Below are positions 44,340 to 56,230 of a stretch of DNA of 64,000 nucleotides, in pieces (the first letter of the stretch is position 1; every line of letters begins with the position of its first letter). The stretch covers positions 75,948,501 to 76,012,500 of the forward strand of contig CM043698.1 in assembly GCA_023935145.1 (NCBI GenBank), written 5' to 3'. The translations under genes were made by a program, and so were the position numbers. The notes under the pieces were generated by a model. That model searched no databases and had not been told where the DNA came from. It worked only from the letters and a program-made list of their open reading frames with translations. This DNA is from Bretschneidera sinensis (Eukaryota; Streptophyta; Magnoliopsida; Brassicales; Akaniaceae).

Positions 44340-46300
44340 GTAGAATATATCAACTAGAATATTCTTGAGAGTGTTCTATTTCAGTTTGAATATGTGTCGA
44401 TGAAAGTTTATGATCATCATAAGGGGTGATTACATTCCTGTATAAATGTAATAAGGCTTAGCAAATCAAATAGACATAAAAGACTTTATATAATTATCAT
44501 TTAAAAAAACATGAGTTATCAACCCCATTGTACAACAAAGTGTAGTAACAAGTAGCTTAGCATGCTTGAAATGACAATGTTGCAAATTAAAAAGTAATAC
44601 AGTTAAGAGTTATCCTATAATCATGATTAGAATAAACTTGGTAAATGCTTACAAAAATTAGTTTTTTCAAATTAAGTTACAATAAGCTTACAAAAAAGTA
44701 CTAATAATTAAGTTTCCTAGCAGTTGTATGCAAGAATTAGTATTAGCAGTAAACAGCTGAAGCACCATAAAAAATCTATGCATATCAAAGAAACCTCTAA
44801 ATATTCTTAAAAAATTCTCTATTGTTAAATTTTCATCACATGTCTACATGAAAATATGTGATAACTGATAAATAATTTATGAATAATGTAGAGAGGAAAA
44901 TGCATTTACAGTGAACATTATTTTTTCCCTACTTATAGAACATCTGTTTCAACCACCACCATAAGGTTTTTGCATTAGGAATACCATAATTTATATGGAG
45001 TCCTCTAATTTATACTCTAATAATGAAAAAAAAACACTATTAACCTTTCAAATAATTTAGAAAACAGCTAAAATGCCTATAAGAGGTTGCTATATTAGAT
45101 ATCCAATATTAAACCAAAAATGAAGTAATATGTTTACACGACAACAGGTAAGATTTCCTAGCCTCAATTACCAATGCTCTATACATCAGGGAGAAAAATA
45201 AGTGACAAGATTGACATATTAGATAAGCAATAAATTAAACAAATTAAAAATATGAATCCAACCTATTATCAGAACAACTAGTGAGAATTTCTCCCCTTAA
45301 TCACCAACACTACGCATTGTGACACGGTAGAAAGGTAAGGAAAATGAAGACAGATAAATAGATGGGGAGAGATTGTCCAACCATAGACTTAAGATGTATG
45401 GAAATTTTGTTGTAAAAATTCTGAGCTCTGATCAATCATGCGATTTTTACTAGAACATGGTGTTGTATATAATTCCTTATTACGAAGTTGTTTACGACGA
45501 AGTATTTTTTTCCAAAAAAAGGGTAAACGTTCTCTTGGTATACATTTTCTTGAATTCTATTTTCTTGCATGTCACCTCGGAAAGACAACTCAACCAATAT
45601 TAAGGATGCAATAATAGATACGACATACATACCTCTTCAATATCAACTTAGGAGAAGGTGTTGATTCTGCTAAAGGCCCAAACTTTACTAGTCTTAACTC
45701 TAATTTCCAAATAATCAGATCTGAAGAAAAAAAAATGATTAAGCCCTAAATCAAGATAATAGAAGCAAATAGGATGATTTAAGATAGTTTTACCTTAGAA
45801 ATTTTGTTGATTGATGAACAAAATGAGTTTTTTTTCTCTTCGATTTGATGGTTACTGAGTTGCTAGTGGCAACTGGCAAGCTTGGAGAGGTAACAAGACA
45901 AATCTACAGTATAGAAGAATGACCGAATGAGATGGTAGCGCGCCTGGCGGCCAAACGGCATGGAAAAGAGTGATAGTGGCTGGAGGACGATGGTTGATGT
46001 GAGGGATTGGGTAGAGACTAAAGAGAACTAAGAAGTTAGCAACCATCAATTAAAAATGAGAAAATTATGAAAGTGAAAACTCATAAAGAGATTAGAAGAG
46101 TAAAGGAAAACATAGGTATTGACTATTGGGCAGGGTTTTTTCTACTTAGTAATAGTCGAATAGTTCGAATCCTAATCAAGCCAGATACTAAGGTATTCGG
46201 GCTCGGCTCGATAAGCTAATCGAACTCTATTTTAGGCTCAAGCTCAATTTGAGGCGAGCTTGAGCTCGAATAGTTCGAAAAAAGATCGATTCAATTTCGA
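44340..46300. other. Non-coding 5' region of the hAT element
   Basis: AT-rich, without conserved coding frames. It probably represents promoter and intron sequence of the former transposase gene, but nothing in it proves this. Confidence 0.45.
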
Positions 46301-46305
46301 TCCTA

Positions 46306-47171
46306 CGTATAAGATGGACATAATATTATTTTCCTGAGGATTTCGATTTTGAGAGTGCTTGTAGGATAGTGAAAGGTAATCCTGCTTATATATATATAGA
46401 TTCAAACCTACGACACCTATCCTGATCTGCCCCTAGAATCTAGGATGCTAAATTTAATACTAAATTGGTGCATAAATCGTAGACTAGGTAGTCGTATTAG
46501 CACCCCCCCCCCCCCCCAAATTAGATATCTTGCTGATCTATTACCTTAAGACTACTACAACTTATGACCTTTGCCCCGTCATTATAGAGAACATGGTTGG
46601 TGGAAATGAGAGTGAACCAAGTGGTTTACCATATGGGATGCTGATCACTCTCATCCTTTAGCACTATAAGATTCCCTTCCCTGACATTAAGGAAAATGAG
46701 ATTGAGGCCACTGATCTGATCAATGTCTTTTCCCTTAAGAGAATGGGTTGTTCGATACAAGAATGACTTGTGGTCTCCAAGCTTGGGAAGAACATTAGAA
46801 TTAGTGATGAAGACCCAAATGAAGAGGAAGAGGAACTAGATGTTCCCATTGGTACTCAGCCGAGACCTACTGGACAAGGAAGCTCAATTGGTGGCTCTCA
46901 AGATGCTGTTCTAAAGGCTCTTACAAGCCTTCAGCTTATGATGAAAAACATGCAGCAATCTACAGATCTATAGCTTCAGAATTTGAGGTTCGAGATGACT
47001 TCCATATATGATAAGCTAACTATCTTTAGGATAGAGATTGAGAGATATTTTGTTGAGGTTAGAGAGCAGCTCAATGAGGTACAAGAACAATGTCGATATG
47101 ATGGCCCTTCTCATCCACCTGACTGGAAGCACCAATACATGTTCTTTGTTTCTATTTTTTTTAACTTCTAA
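46306..47171 (+). pseudogene. ORF3 of the old copia, C-terminal part
   Basis: It resumes exactly after the hAT with YYFPEDFDFESACRIVKGNP, then SGLPYGMLITLIL, ATDLINVFSLKRMGCSIQE, an acidic stretch (DEDPNEEEEEL), and a coiled-coil end (VLKALTSLQLMMKNMQQ, EIERYFVEVREQL). All match the young ORF3 in order. A 15-bp C run at 46503-46517 and several stops break the frame. Confidence 0.82.
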
Positions 47172-47685
47172 ACAAAATTTCTAGTACATTTAATCTTCAT
47201 TTTCATGTATTTTGGATATTTACATGCATTTGAATGTTCAAAATTTTGCTCATATGAGTTGTTGATATTTAGATGGATATTTTTCTTTTTTGAGCTTCTA
47301 TGTTTACATTTCTGGCTTTGCTCGGGAGAGATTCAACTCTTTATTTTTAGTTGAAATTTCTTATAGATATTTGTTAGCTATGTACCTGCTCATCTATGGT
47401 AATTAATTTACGTTTTTTAATTTTGATATCTTTCTTTTATGATGTAAAAAATGGGGAGAAAATGGAGAAAAAAAGGATTATGACAAATCTTATATGTGAT
47501 GCATGCATAGATTAAGGGAGAGCTTTGCTCCTTAAATTGGTTAGATGCTTTAAATTTTTGGGATTACTTTTAAAAATTTGTAGGAGGTTTTTATTGCAAA
47601 AACAGAGGAGACTCTGTCCAAATTTTTATAAAAACTAAACACTTAGCTTTTAAAAAGTATTTTTCTCAAATGGTTTTGTCATCAT
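47172..47685. other. 3' untranslated region of the old copia
   Basis: It is non-coding. The 47585-47690 part matches the corresponding stretch next to the 3' LTR of the young element. Confidence 0.65.
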
Positions 47686-47701
47686 AAAAAAAGGGGGAGA
47701 T
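47686..47701 (+). other. Polypurine tract of the old copia
   Basis: aaaaaaagggggagat lies directly before the LTR start and corresponds to AAAAAGGGGGAGAT in the young element. Confidence 0.85.
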
Positions 47702-48928
47702 TATTTACCCCTAACTTGATTTTAATGATAACAAAACCAATTTGAGTTGATCTAACCAAATTGTGCAAGTGTTTTAGTATTTAAAAGTTTTTATTCATAG
47801 AAGCACGCTCCTCAAGAGAAGACTGGAGAACAAGATTAGAACTTATTAGGTAGTTTATTTCATTGTAAATTTCTCTCTCAATTACATATCTTCAATTATG
47901 GCTCAAAATGTTTTTAATAAAAGATTTAAACTTATTCTTAAAATTAAAAAGTTTTGTTAAAACAGAAAAAGACTGTTTTAAGGGATTCAGTCGACTGAAT
48001 GAATAATCCAAGTTGACTAAATGAAGGACATAAAGTCCTGCCCTTTAATTTAGTTGACTGAATGAAGCTCAAACTTTCTTGCCTTTGACCCCACCTACTG
48101 AATGAGGAATAAATAGTTCAACCTTCTGACCTAGTTGATTGAATGATCTATTCAGTCGACTGAATGGTTTAATTCCTAAAATAGATTTAATTGATTCAGT
48201 TGACTGAACAGGCATTCAGTCGACTGAACAAGCATCCAGTAAACTGAATGCACAAGTATAACGACTATAATTTGAATTTTATAACACCATTAAGAACATT
48301 TAATACTGTAAACTACTTCAAAAAGGCTATACTCTGTGAGTAACGACCATATGGGTTTAAGAATATATAAACACATAATAAATGAGCAAACAAAATATTC
48401 TAAGAACCATTAATTTCTTTTTGTTCTCATTTATAACCCATTAAAGCTTTCAAAAATATTCTTGAGCCAATCTTAAAGTGTTTTACTTGAAAGAGAGATA
48501 ATATTTTCTTATAATGCATTAATTGCAAATCAATCTTGTATCAAAACTTCAATTCTAATCATTGTAAGAGAAAGAGTTAGTGTAACTCTTAGAGGTGTTT
48601 AGGTGTTAGACACTTTTTTGTACACTTCCATAATTGGAAGAGATCGTTGTAAGTTTTGGGCAACATTCGTGAAGTTTCTTGACTATTTCTAGTGGAATAT
48701 TTCAAGGAGGTTCTTTGAAGAGAGTGGACGTAGGGTCGGAGAAATTATGATATTGTTGAACCACTATAAATGGAGTTTGCATTGTTTCTTCTTTACTCCT
48801 TTAATTTTCAGCTCTATAATATTTGTTGTCCTTGCTTGATTTTATAAAGTGTTTAAAAACTTGTTTGTTGTTTTCAAAATGTTTTAAAATCCAATTCACT
48901 CCTACTCTTGGGTTACACCTTGATTTAC
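47702..48928 (+). repeat. 3' LTR of the old copia
   Basis: It starts tatttacccc (young: TGTTGACCCT) and ends ccttgatttaca (young: CCTCGAGCTACA). It includes tggacgtagggtcgga and ccactataaatgg in the order expected from the young LTR. It has a TATA-like aatatataaacac at 48361-48373, with the worn palindrome array upstream. The divergence is high, so this copy is much older. Confidence 0.85.
47988..48246. repeat. Worn palindrome array in the old copia LTR
   Basis: Cores like CAGTCGACTG start near 47988, 48010, 48051, 48091, 48132, 48153, 48197, 48217 and 48237. Spacings are 22, 41, 40, 41, 21, 44, 20 and 20 bp. The best copies are extended palindromes of the form TTCAGTCGACTGAA, so the flanking base pairs differ from the young CC...GG but stay symmetric. 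Confidence 0.72.
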
Positions 48929-49289
48929 AGTATTTTTTTTTGGTACTCAACAAAACATTGGAAAGGAGAGGGTGAAATCTAAATCAACGTTTCCTTTTGT
49001 ATTTCACCATTTCTTCTAATCTTTTGTCAAATTGAATGCTTTTTTAATTTTTTAATAAAAATAAAACTTTCAATTGCCATTATGAACCAATCTTTCAATA
49101 CACCATGTTAAAGTATAAAAAATTAATTGAGTAATTCTATAAGTTTAAGTGATGTGGGTAAAAATACATCACCCAATAAAAATTAGAGATGTGGCAAACC
49201 TTCAAGAGTATAAAGGTAACTTACTGATTAAGAGGGCAAAGAGGTAACTTCGTAAAAGGGATCCACCACCATCTTTTCAAGGTGGGAAT
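48929..49289. other. AT-rich DNA without recognisable genes
   Basis: No coding frame, terminal repeat or RNA signal that I can support. Confidence 0.5.
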
Positions 49290-50420
49290 CCCGAAGCCCT
49301 ATATAAAGGGTCTCATTGTCCTAGAAAGGGGACTTTTGGACAAACTCTCCCAAAACATTTATTTATCTCTTTACCCTCACTTAAACTTTTTACTTCATCT
49401 CAACACTTCACTTCATCTTAGAACACTTCATAGGGTCCTCCCCAAAGAACAAAACTTCAAATGGCATTTATTTTCAGGGATTCACGCACTTAGCTGACAT
49501 GGCCTTGACGAGAACTGACAACAACAATTCGTATTAGACCAGACTAGACAAAACTACCCATTGGCTTCTTTTTATCATCAATATATTGGCTCTGTCTCTA
49601 AAAAACAAAATTTTTATTTGTATGATGCCGCTAAAAAAACCATCAGCCTCTACACCAACTTCAAGGAATGCTATCCACCTAAACATTGAAGTGTAAAGAA
49701 GATAAATTGTTGAACTCCTTTTGCCTTTAGGACCTATAGACAAGTGCAACCCTCATCGAGCCTCGAGTAGCCGTTAAAACCCCGTGGCAAATAGTGAGCG
49801 AGCCTAGTCTGGTCCGACTGAGGATGCCTAAGCCAGGGATCCCTTGGCCTCGATCAACCGAGCCAAGCATGAAAAGCTAGGCGTCGGTACAACAACCTAG
49901 CTATGTTGGTCACTCAGATGGTACTAGACACGATCCGAGTTCATCCCAACCAAACAAACCCTTTTGAGGTCAGTGTAAGCCCCACTAGAGAAGACATAGA
50001 AAGATCTCATGTCCCCAACCGTCGTGTCGATGAGATTCACTCCATTCGGCGTGACGGCCGAGGTGAAAGTGACCGAAGTTAGGCTCACTTGATAGAAAGA
50101 GCTGACCACAGCACTAAGGAGCCCCAGGTCTTCGAGCATGAGGTTGAGTTTGTATCTAATTCTTGGACTACTGAGAGAGATGAAGGAACTAATATGGTTT
50201 GCTTTGAAAGTTAATCGTATGAACATCCTGGATCAAATCAAACATTCAGGGAACCTTTTCTCTGAGGGGACTCTGGAGATGAAGCTTCCTTTCAACTTCA
50301 AAATACCAAACATTGAGCCATATGCTAGGAATACCTGCTCCATCGACCACTTAGAGACTTTCAAGTCTTTAATGTTCATCTATGGACATTTAGAAGCAAA
50401 ATTGCAGATTCGGTTTTCAT
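49290..50420 (+). pseudogene. Fragment of a Tat-type Ty3-gypsy element (LTR/leader and gag start)
   Basis: A TATA-like ccctatataaaggg (49298-49311) precedes a leader. From about 49740 the composition becomes GC-richer. Near 50230-50400 the plus strand reads LFSEGTLEMKLPFNFKIPNIEPY and CSIDHLETFKSLMFIYG, matching the start of the gag domain in Tat-lineage elements (usual wording PxxFxxPxxxxYDGTxDPxDHLETF). The Asp-Gly-Thr of the family word is lost. No pol or second LTR is visible, so this is a fragment. Confidence 0.55.
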
Positions 50421-50585
50421 CAATGTGTGAACTATTTTTTAAATTTATTGGTTATTACTCTCATTTTTATGTAGATTTTAGTGAAGTAATATCTTACATG
50501 TACCACACTTTGATTCAAAATCAATTTCAACTTCACACTTTCAATTGCTATAATTTTATAGTGCACTGACGTTATCAGAAAACCC

Positions 50586-50662
50586 TAGCCTAGCGTAGTG
50601 ATAAGAATGACATTTCTTCTTGCTTATAGGCAGGGATTCAAACCTTTAACCCCAAATATTGC
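50586..50662 (+). other. tRNA-like box A / box B relic, possible SINE fragment
   Basis: TAGCGTAGTGA (box A like) is followed about 40 bp later by gggattcaaacc (box B like). No tail or target duplication can be established. Confidence 0.3.
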
Positions 50663-51069
50663 TAATGATAAAAATAATAAACTTATCACAAATTATTCAT
50701 AAGCTTTTTGTCATTTTTTAAAAAGATTTTGTGACAAATGCCAATTAATTTCAAGACCCCGTAAGGTGCATAATAAATTTGTTCAAATCAAACGTTATTT
50801 TTGGCTCAAGAGCTAGCAAGCTTAGAAACTAAAGTTTTTGAAAAGTTTTTTTTTTCTTTTTAACAAAAGTTATTGAAGAGTTCAATCTTATTTTTTTTTA
50901 CCATACATTGGAGATGTCATCAAGAAAATATATTTGCCTTTGTTCACCGATAATTCCTAAGATACCCTCAATAATTTCTAAGGTTGTCGTACGTATTTAT
51001 ATCAATTCAAGCTTTTCTATTTTGGGGGATTTAAAAAAAAAATTGAATGACAATAGAAAAAGTGGAAAG

Positions 51070-54000
51070 AAAAGGGAAAAGCTAGGACTATTGGTGTGTG
51101 CATTGTTTCTTGTTTTCGGGTCTTGTTTGGGAGGTAAGTTTGTGGTGAAGAGAAACACCTTGAGAGTGACTTCTCCAAATCAATAAAGTAAGAGTATGCA
51201 GGGGACGGAGCCAAGAATTTTAAGTTGGGGTGGCTGAATAATATTGTAATGATTTTAACCCGAGTTAAATTCAAGATGTTACACTTGAAAAAGTGTAGTT
51301 GTTGGACTAAATTCACAATTTTTATAACGGATTGAATATATGAATAGTATATATATATTTTTAAAAATAACTCTTACTTTTTCAAAAGATAAATTAACAT
51401 AAAGAAAGTATATAAAAGTTTCACTTTAAGAACGTATTAAACATTTTTAGGTTTGTCCATACTTCAAACATGTTCGAAAAAAAGAAGAAATAAAAGTATT
51501 TTTTTTTTAAAATTAAGGTAAAAATGCTTAACGAACTTATGTAATTATTATGCTTGCTAGGCACCAAAACAATTTATTATATTAATTTGCCACACTAAAA
51601 CTATCATATATTGTTTAGATTTTTATCAAACATCATCAATTAACCTCTAAGTCAATCCCAATTTACAAACCAGGCTAGGAAATAAAAAATAAATAAAACG
51701 ACTTACATATGTTTTTCATATAAATATATCATCTCAAATTACTGGCCAATGAATTCAATTCACGCACAAATCAAAATTAAACTAGTCATATCATAAAGAT
51801 ATGTTAATACAAAAATCAAATTAACCATTGTAAAAACATATATAGACAAAAATTAATACAATTGAGATAATATTTCTACATGTATGTATTAATTTCTCAA
51901 AAAAAGGAAAGAAAGTAAACTACATACAATAAATATCAAACATAAAATTTAATCTTAGAAACCAAAATATATTATGTTTGGTTGTCTAGAATTGAAGCTT
52001 GAAATTGGAATTGAGATGAAATCATACTTTTTTTCAACATTAAAATGATTGAAAAAGACCATGATTCCACCTCAACTCTAATTCTAAGCCTCAATTCCAA
52101 AAAATCAAACATAACATAAATGAATCCAAAAACTTAAGTAATTTGTTGGGTGTATAAATTGAGGAAGTTTTTTGGATGCCAACCTTATAAGATTTGTATT
52201 TGGACCTAAATTATATATAAATTTTAAATATTTGCTCTGAGAGTATGATAGTGCACTTGCAGATCATGGGGTTCCTCAGCATGGAGGAGCCTTAGTTGGT
52301 ACTGTTGTTTATCTAAAAGCCAATCAAAAGGCATGCAAGAGCTTTGCTCAATTCGATATTTCCTTCAAATCCAGGCCAGGAGGATTACAAGCCATTGTCC
52401 TTGTTGATCGAGGAGGTAAGCTTTCAGATTTCATGTCTTTGATTACTTTTGTCTTTTTAAATCTAAGGTAAAATACAATTACGTCATTCATTTTTTATAG
52501 TAATTATAATTTTATTTTATTTTTTAAATTAGCACTTCTCTTTAAAAAAATTTAATTGACATGATAATTAAATATTCAAAATGTCATAGTAGAAATAATT
52601 ATTTTTTTTCTCTAAGCCACATAAATATTGGGTTTGTCTTGATGAATATTAGTTGAATTCATGTTTTTTCCAGTTTTCTATCACTTTTCTTAATGGTACT
52701 GGGATGAATTTGTTGTTTTTTTTATAAACTTAAGAATAAATTTGATTACGACCGAACTTAAGGATGTACTTGTATTTTAATTTTAAAATTGATTATTCTT
52801 CTTTTGAATGCTATACTTAAAAATAGGATACTTTTTTGTTAATGTGTGTGCTATAATTCGCTTTTTACATGAATATGTTTTAGTTGGCTGCCACCGATCC
52901 TGCTTGCTCATTGCCAATGTTTTAGGGTTCTTTGATTAATTTGTACAAGTGAAGCTTTTAGATGTACTATTGAAATTTAAGTATAGAACGCAAAGAAGTT
53001 AAATTTTTAGATTTAGTTACATGTTTCATTGTGTGGTTTGGCAGATTATTATTTAAACTTTAAAGATTTTTCATGGCAAATCGAACGTTGGATTATTTCA
53101 TTATCAAATCGAATTCTGATATTTTGAAAAATCAAATCTTGAGAGAATTGAATGGCTTGCGATGACGAGATTGTTGGATAACCTAAACTATTTTGGAGTT
53201 ACGACAACGAGACTGCTGCCAATCTCGTCAAGCCTTGTCATTACATGTCATTCAATTTCGATTAAGATTCGATTTACTAGCTGACAAAATCTCAAAATTT
53301 GATTTTTTCGTGAAAAATTCTTCCTTGTTTAAAACAAATTCCACCCTAATCAAAGAATGAAATGTGTAATAAAGCCAAATTTTTATTTTAACATATTTGG
53401 TTGCTTGGAACTGGGAATATGTTTTTGAATGATAAGTTAGAACTATATATGCCTACGAAACTCTTGTCATTCTTCAGTTTGGAATTATATTTCTTTGGTA
53501 TCACCTCCTAGAGTAAACTTTTACTAGAGTTTTAGTGTGTTTCTTCATTTTTAAATTTTAGACAGTTTTTTAAACACAATTTGTGAAGTTTTTATAAAAA
53601 AAAATAATATTTTTAAAAGTAAAATTTACAATGACACTTTACTATTTTATAAAACTCATACAATAGATCAATGATACAAAATTTCAATAAAAAATATTTC
53701 TTTAATGTATTATTCAATCCATATTTTATCAACAGTTCAAACCTTTTCGAATTTTGCATGAAAAATTAGAGTTTAGATTGGAGGTTAAAATTTATCAAAA
53801 CTTTTTGAAATTTTTTTATAATTTTAAAATTATCATGAATATATCTTAAATGATAGATCATAATCATAAATTTATTGATGTAAAAATGAATATTTAAAAA
53901 AAAAAAAAAAAAAACTTCCTGATCTTAATATAAATTTAGCCCATCAAAAACATGTTATGCTCCCTAGTCGGTCCTCCCACTGTAATCATTTATTACTAAA

Positions 54001-54281
54001 TTTGTTGATCTTTTAGAATGTTTCTTCGTCTTGAAGGCATGGAATGTTCAGACAAGTGGAGCGGCAGCTGTTCTTATAGCAGATGACATGAATGAACCAT
54101 TGATCAACATGAACACACCAAATTATGGGAATTATGAACAAAACATCACCATCCCCTCGGCCCTTATTACCAAATCTTTAGGAATATCATTAAGAAGGCT
54201 CTATCCGTTGGGGAGATGGTTAATGTGAAATTTAAATGGACAGAGGCTCTTTTGCTATCTGATAAGTCAATTAAAGATTGA
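51070..54281 (+). pseudogene. Vacuolar sorting receptor (VSR/BP80-type) 5' gene fragment
   Basis: Three exons are recognisable: 51070-51187 (signal peptide LGLLVCALFLVFGSCLGG and KFVVKRNTLRVTSP), 52242-52415 ([41 protein letters not shown]) and 54017-54281 (CFFVLKAWNVQTSGAAAVLIADD, NITIPSALITKSLG). VSRs are type I membrane receptors of about 620 residues that sort cargo to vacuoles; this is the signal peptide plus part of the luminal PA domain only. Donor GTAAGA at 51188, donor GTAAGC at 52416 and acceptor TTTTAG at 54016 are preserved with correct phase at intron 2. Defects: the ATG is AAA at 51070, a TAA lies at 51184, and one base is missing near 54183. EGF repeats, membrane span and tail are absent. 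Confidence 0.88.
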
Positions 54282-54875
54282 GTTTAGAATTATTGTAACG
54301 TTTATAAAAATATCATAATAAAAGAAGAGTGAGATAAACACGATATAATATTTAATGAATAATATTTTTAATGATAATTTTAATAATCAAACAGTTTGTT
54401 AAAAGTAGTTGAAAAAATATTGTGGTCATGTACTATATCTGAAATAAAAATATAGTAATACAAGCAATGTTGTAAATTTCATTTCATTTCGAATGAAATG
54501 AACGAATCACCCTTATATTTTGTTTTGTCTTTTATTTCGATCTATTTTGATTTGTTCTGGTGTATTTCGATCCGTTTTGATCGAAATATCATATTTTGAT
54601 GAAAATATTATGATGCTAATCTAAATACTTATTCAAACATCTTTATCAACATCAAGCAACTAAATCCATACAATCAGGCATCAAAATCTACTATACTAAT
54701 CACTGGTTTCATCAAATGAGGACCGAAATGAACTTATTCAAATAGGAAATATTATAGGGCACATATTTCAGAAATGAGATCCTAAACTCAATGCTAACTG
54801 AGAGAAGTGATTTGTTGGTGATATTTCTCTATATCCTTCTTAGTTCTTCTCTCTGGCCGACATCACCATGACAAC
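54282..54875. other. AT-rich DNA without recognisable genes
   Basis: It includes repeated atttcgatc/tttcgaatgaaat words near 54485-54600 that may be a worn MITE, but no termini can be fixed. It ends with acaac next to the copia LTR at 54876. Confidence 0.45.
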
Positions 54876-55273
54876 TGTTAAAGGTGGAGACAAAGGCTGT
54901 CAATATTAATGGTAAATGCTATGTGCTGGAGCTGCCAACATTAATGGTGAGCTGCCATCATTAATGCAACCTGTTTTTGAAGCCTATAAATACTCATTTG
55001 GTTTTCATTTGTAAGACACACCAAGTAGAGTATTAGAGAGAGCTTGAGAGAAAAGCTTAAGAGAAAAATACAATTAGGTATGGGTTGTGAGTTGTAAGTG
55101 TTGTAAATACTTTGTATATTTTCTCCCTTTAGTAAAAACGATTTGCAGCAGGTCCGGAAACGTAGGCACATTTGGTCGAACTCTGTTATCAAATTTGTGT
55201 GTGTTATTTCCGCTGTTATTTTCGCATTCTCACTAATCTGGTTTATAAGGAAATTTGCGTAATTTCCACAACA
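54876..55273 (+). repeat. 5' LTR of copia copy A (398 bp)
   Basis: It has a TATA-like tataaata at 54985-54992 preceded by short repeats of ctgcca(a/t)cattaatg. It is about 78 bp shorter than LTR 59407-59882 because it has fewer copies of those repeats. Confidence 0.92.
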
Positions 55274-55275
55274 AC

Positions 55276-55287
55276 TGGTATCAGAAT
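55276..55287 (+). other. Primer binding site of copia copy A
   Basis: tggtatcagaat, two changes from TGGTATCAGAGC, lies two bases after the LTR. Confidence 0.85.
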
Positions 55288-55460
55288 GTTTGGTGGTGAA
55301 TTCTGTCAATTTTCTACGAGGTCACTATATGAATAGTGACTTTCATGAATAGTGAAATTTTGTCAGCGATACCGATTCATCGGCAACGGTGTTCTAATAC
55401 GCGGAGGTTCGTAGGAATAGTCAGAAACGATCCAGATATAGTCAGATTCGAGTGGGAGCG

Positions 55461-56230
55461 ATGGCGGTAGACGAAGGGAAGATGAAACTCGAGAAGTTCG
55501 ATGGCGCAGATTTCGGGTTCTGGAAAATGCAGATAGAGGATTATCTGTATCAAAGAAATTTGTATCAACCTCTCTCAGGAAAGAAGCCTGAAACTATGAA
55601 GGATGAAGACTGGGCTCTTCTCGACAAACAAGCCCTCGAAGTTATCCGATTGACATTATCCTGCAATGTTGCTTTCAACATAGCAAAAGAAAAAACCACA
55701 GTGGGTCTTATGGCAGCTCTCTCCAGTATGTATGAGAAGCCATCAGCCTCTAACAAAATTCATTTGATGAGACAGTTATTCAATTTGCGGATGATAGAAG
55801 GTGCATCGGTAGCTCAACATCTCAATGAACTCAATACAGTCACAACCCAGTTGAGTTCAGTTGAAATTGATTAATACTTTTCTCTTCTCTACCAGAAAGT
55901 TGGAATGCTACTGTCACGGCTGTGAGTAGCTCGTTGGGAAGCAATAAGTTGAAATTTGATGATGTTCATGATCTGGTTCTCAGTGAAGAGATCAGATAAA
56001 GAGAGTTAGGTGAATCGAAAACCTCTTCAGTTTTGGATACAGAGTCAAGAGGAAGAAATTCAACTAGATGGAGTAGACGCGGCAAATAGAACTATAGAGG
56101 TAGATCAAAGGACAGAAGGTCCAAATCCAGAAATTCCAATAATTCCCATAGCTCGAAGACCGTCAAGTGTTGGAACTGCGGGAAGACCAGACACTATAAA
56201 AATCAGTGCAACAGTGCACCGAAGGACCAG
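55461..56230 (+). pseudogene. gag of copia copy A
   Basis: It starts ATG at 55461 (MAVDEGKMKLEKFDG, FWKMQIEDYLYQ) and reads through the copia capsid region to EID, then a TAA at 55872. A frame change follows, after which ESWNATVTAVSSSLGSNKLKF continues. Further stops lie at 55997 and 56087. A zinc knuckle C-X2-C-X4-H-X4-C (CWNCGKTRHYKNQC) lies at 56168-56209. The TAA/frameshift is shared with copy B at 60482. Confidence 0.88.

Larger units (their letters stand above)
41276..46305 (-). mobile_element. hAT DNA transposon, decayed, inserted in copia ORF3
   Basis: It begins TAGGGGTGGACTCGAGCC and ends ...TTCGATCCTA, whose complement starts TAGGATCG. The terminal inverted repeat is therefore short and worn. 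The 8-bp flanking duplication (7 of 8) and the uninterrupted ORF3 reading across the site prove insertion. Near the left end a hairpin with 16-bp arms surrounds ctaa (about 41294-41336), and ctaaggtattc with gctcggct recurs near the right end (46188-46211). A broken transposase occupies 42130-44330 on the minus strand. 44340-46300 shows no gene. Confidence 0.88.
36315..48928 (+). mobile_element. Old, 5'-truncated SIRE-type copia, relative of the young copy, split by a hAT element
   Basis: On the plus strand it contains gag from its coiled-coil onward (36315), pol, a degraded palindrome array, ORF3, polypurine tract and 3' LTR to 48928. All parts resemble the young element in the same order. 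The 5' LTR and the first part of gag are missing, and the break adjoins the inverted repeat at 36301. Many stops and frameshifts occur throughout. The hAT element at 41276-46305 interrupts ORF3. Confidence 0.9.

Noticed and set aside
45436..46049. Small minus-strand frames at the right end of the hAT element as genes
   Set aside because: There is no similarity to transposase or any family known to me. They probably lie in its untranslated or intronic region.
49924..50226. Minus-strand frame of 100 codons as a host gene
   Set aside because: It is antisense to the Tat-type gag start, which reads correctly on the plus strand.
54485..54600. A MITE with tttcgaatgaaat ends
   Set aside because: No pair of terminal inverted repeats with target duplication could be fixed.
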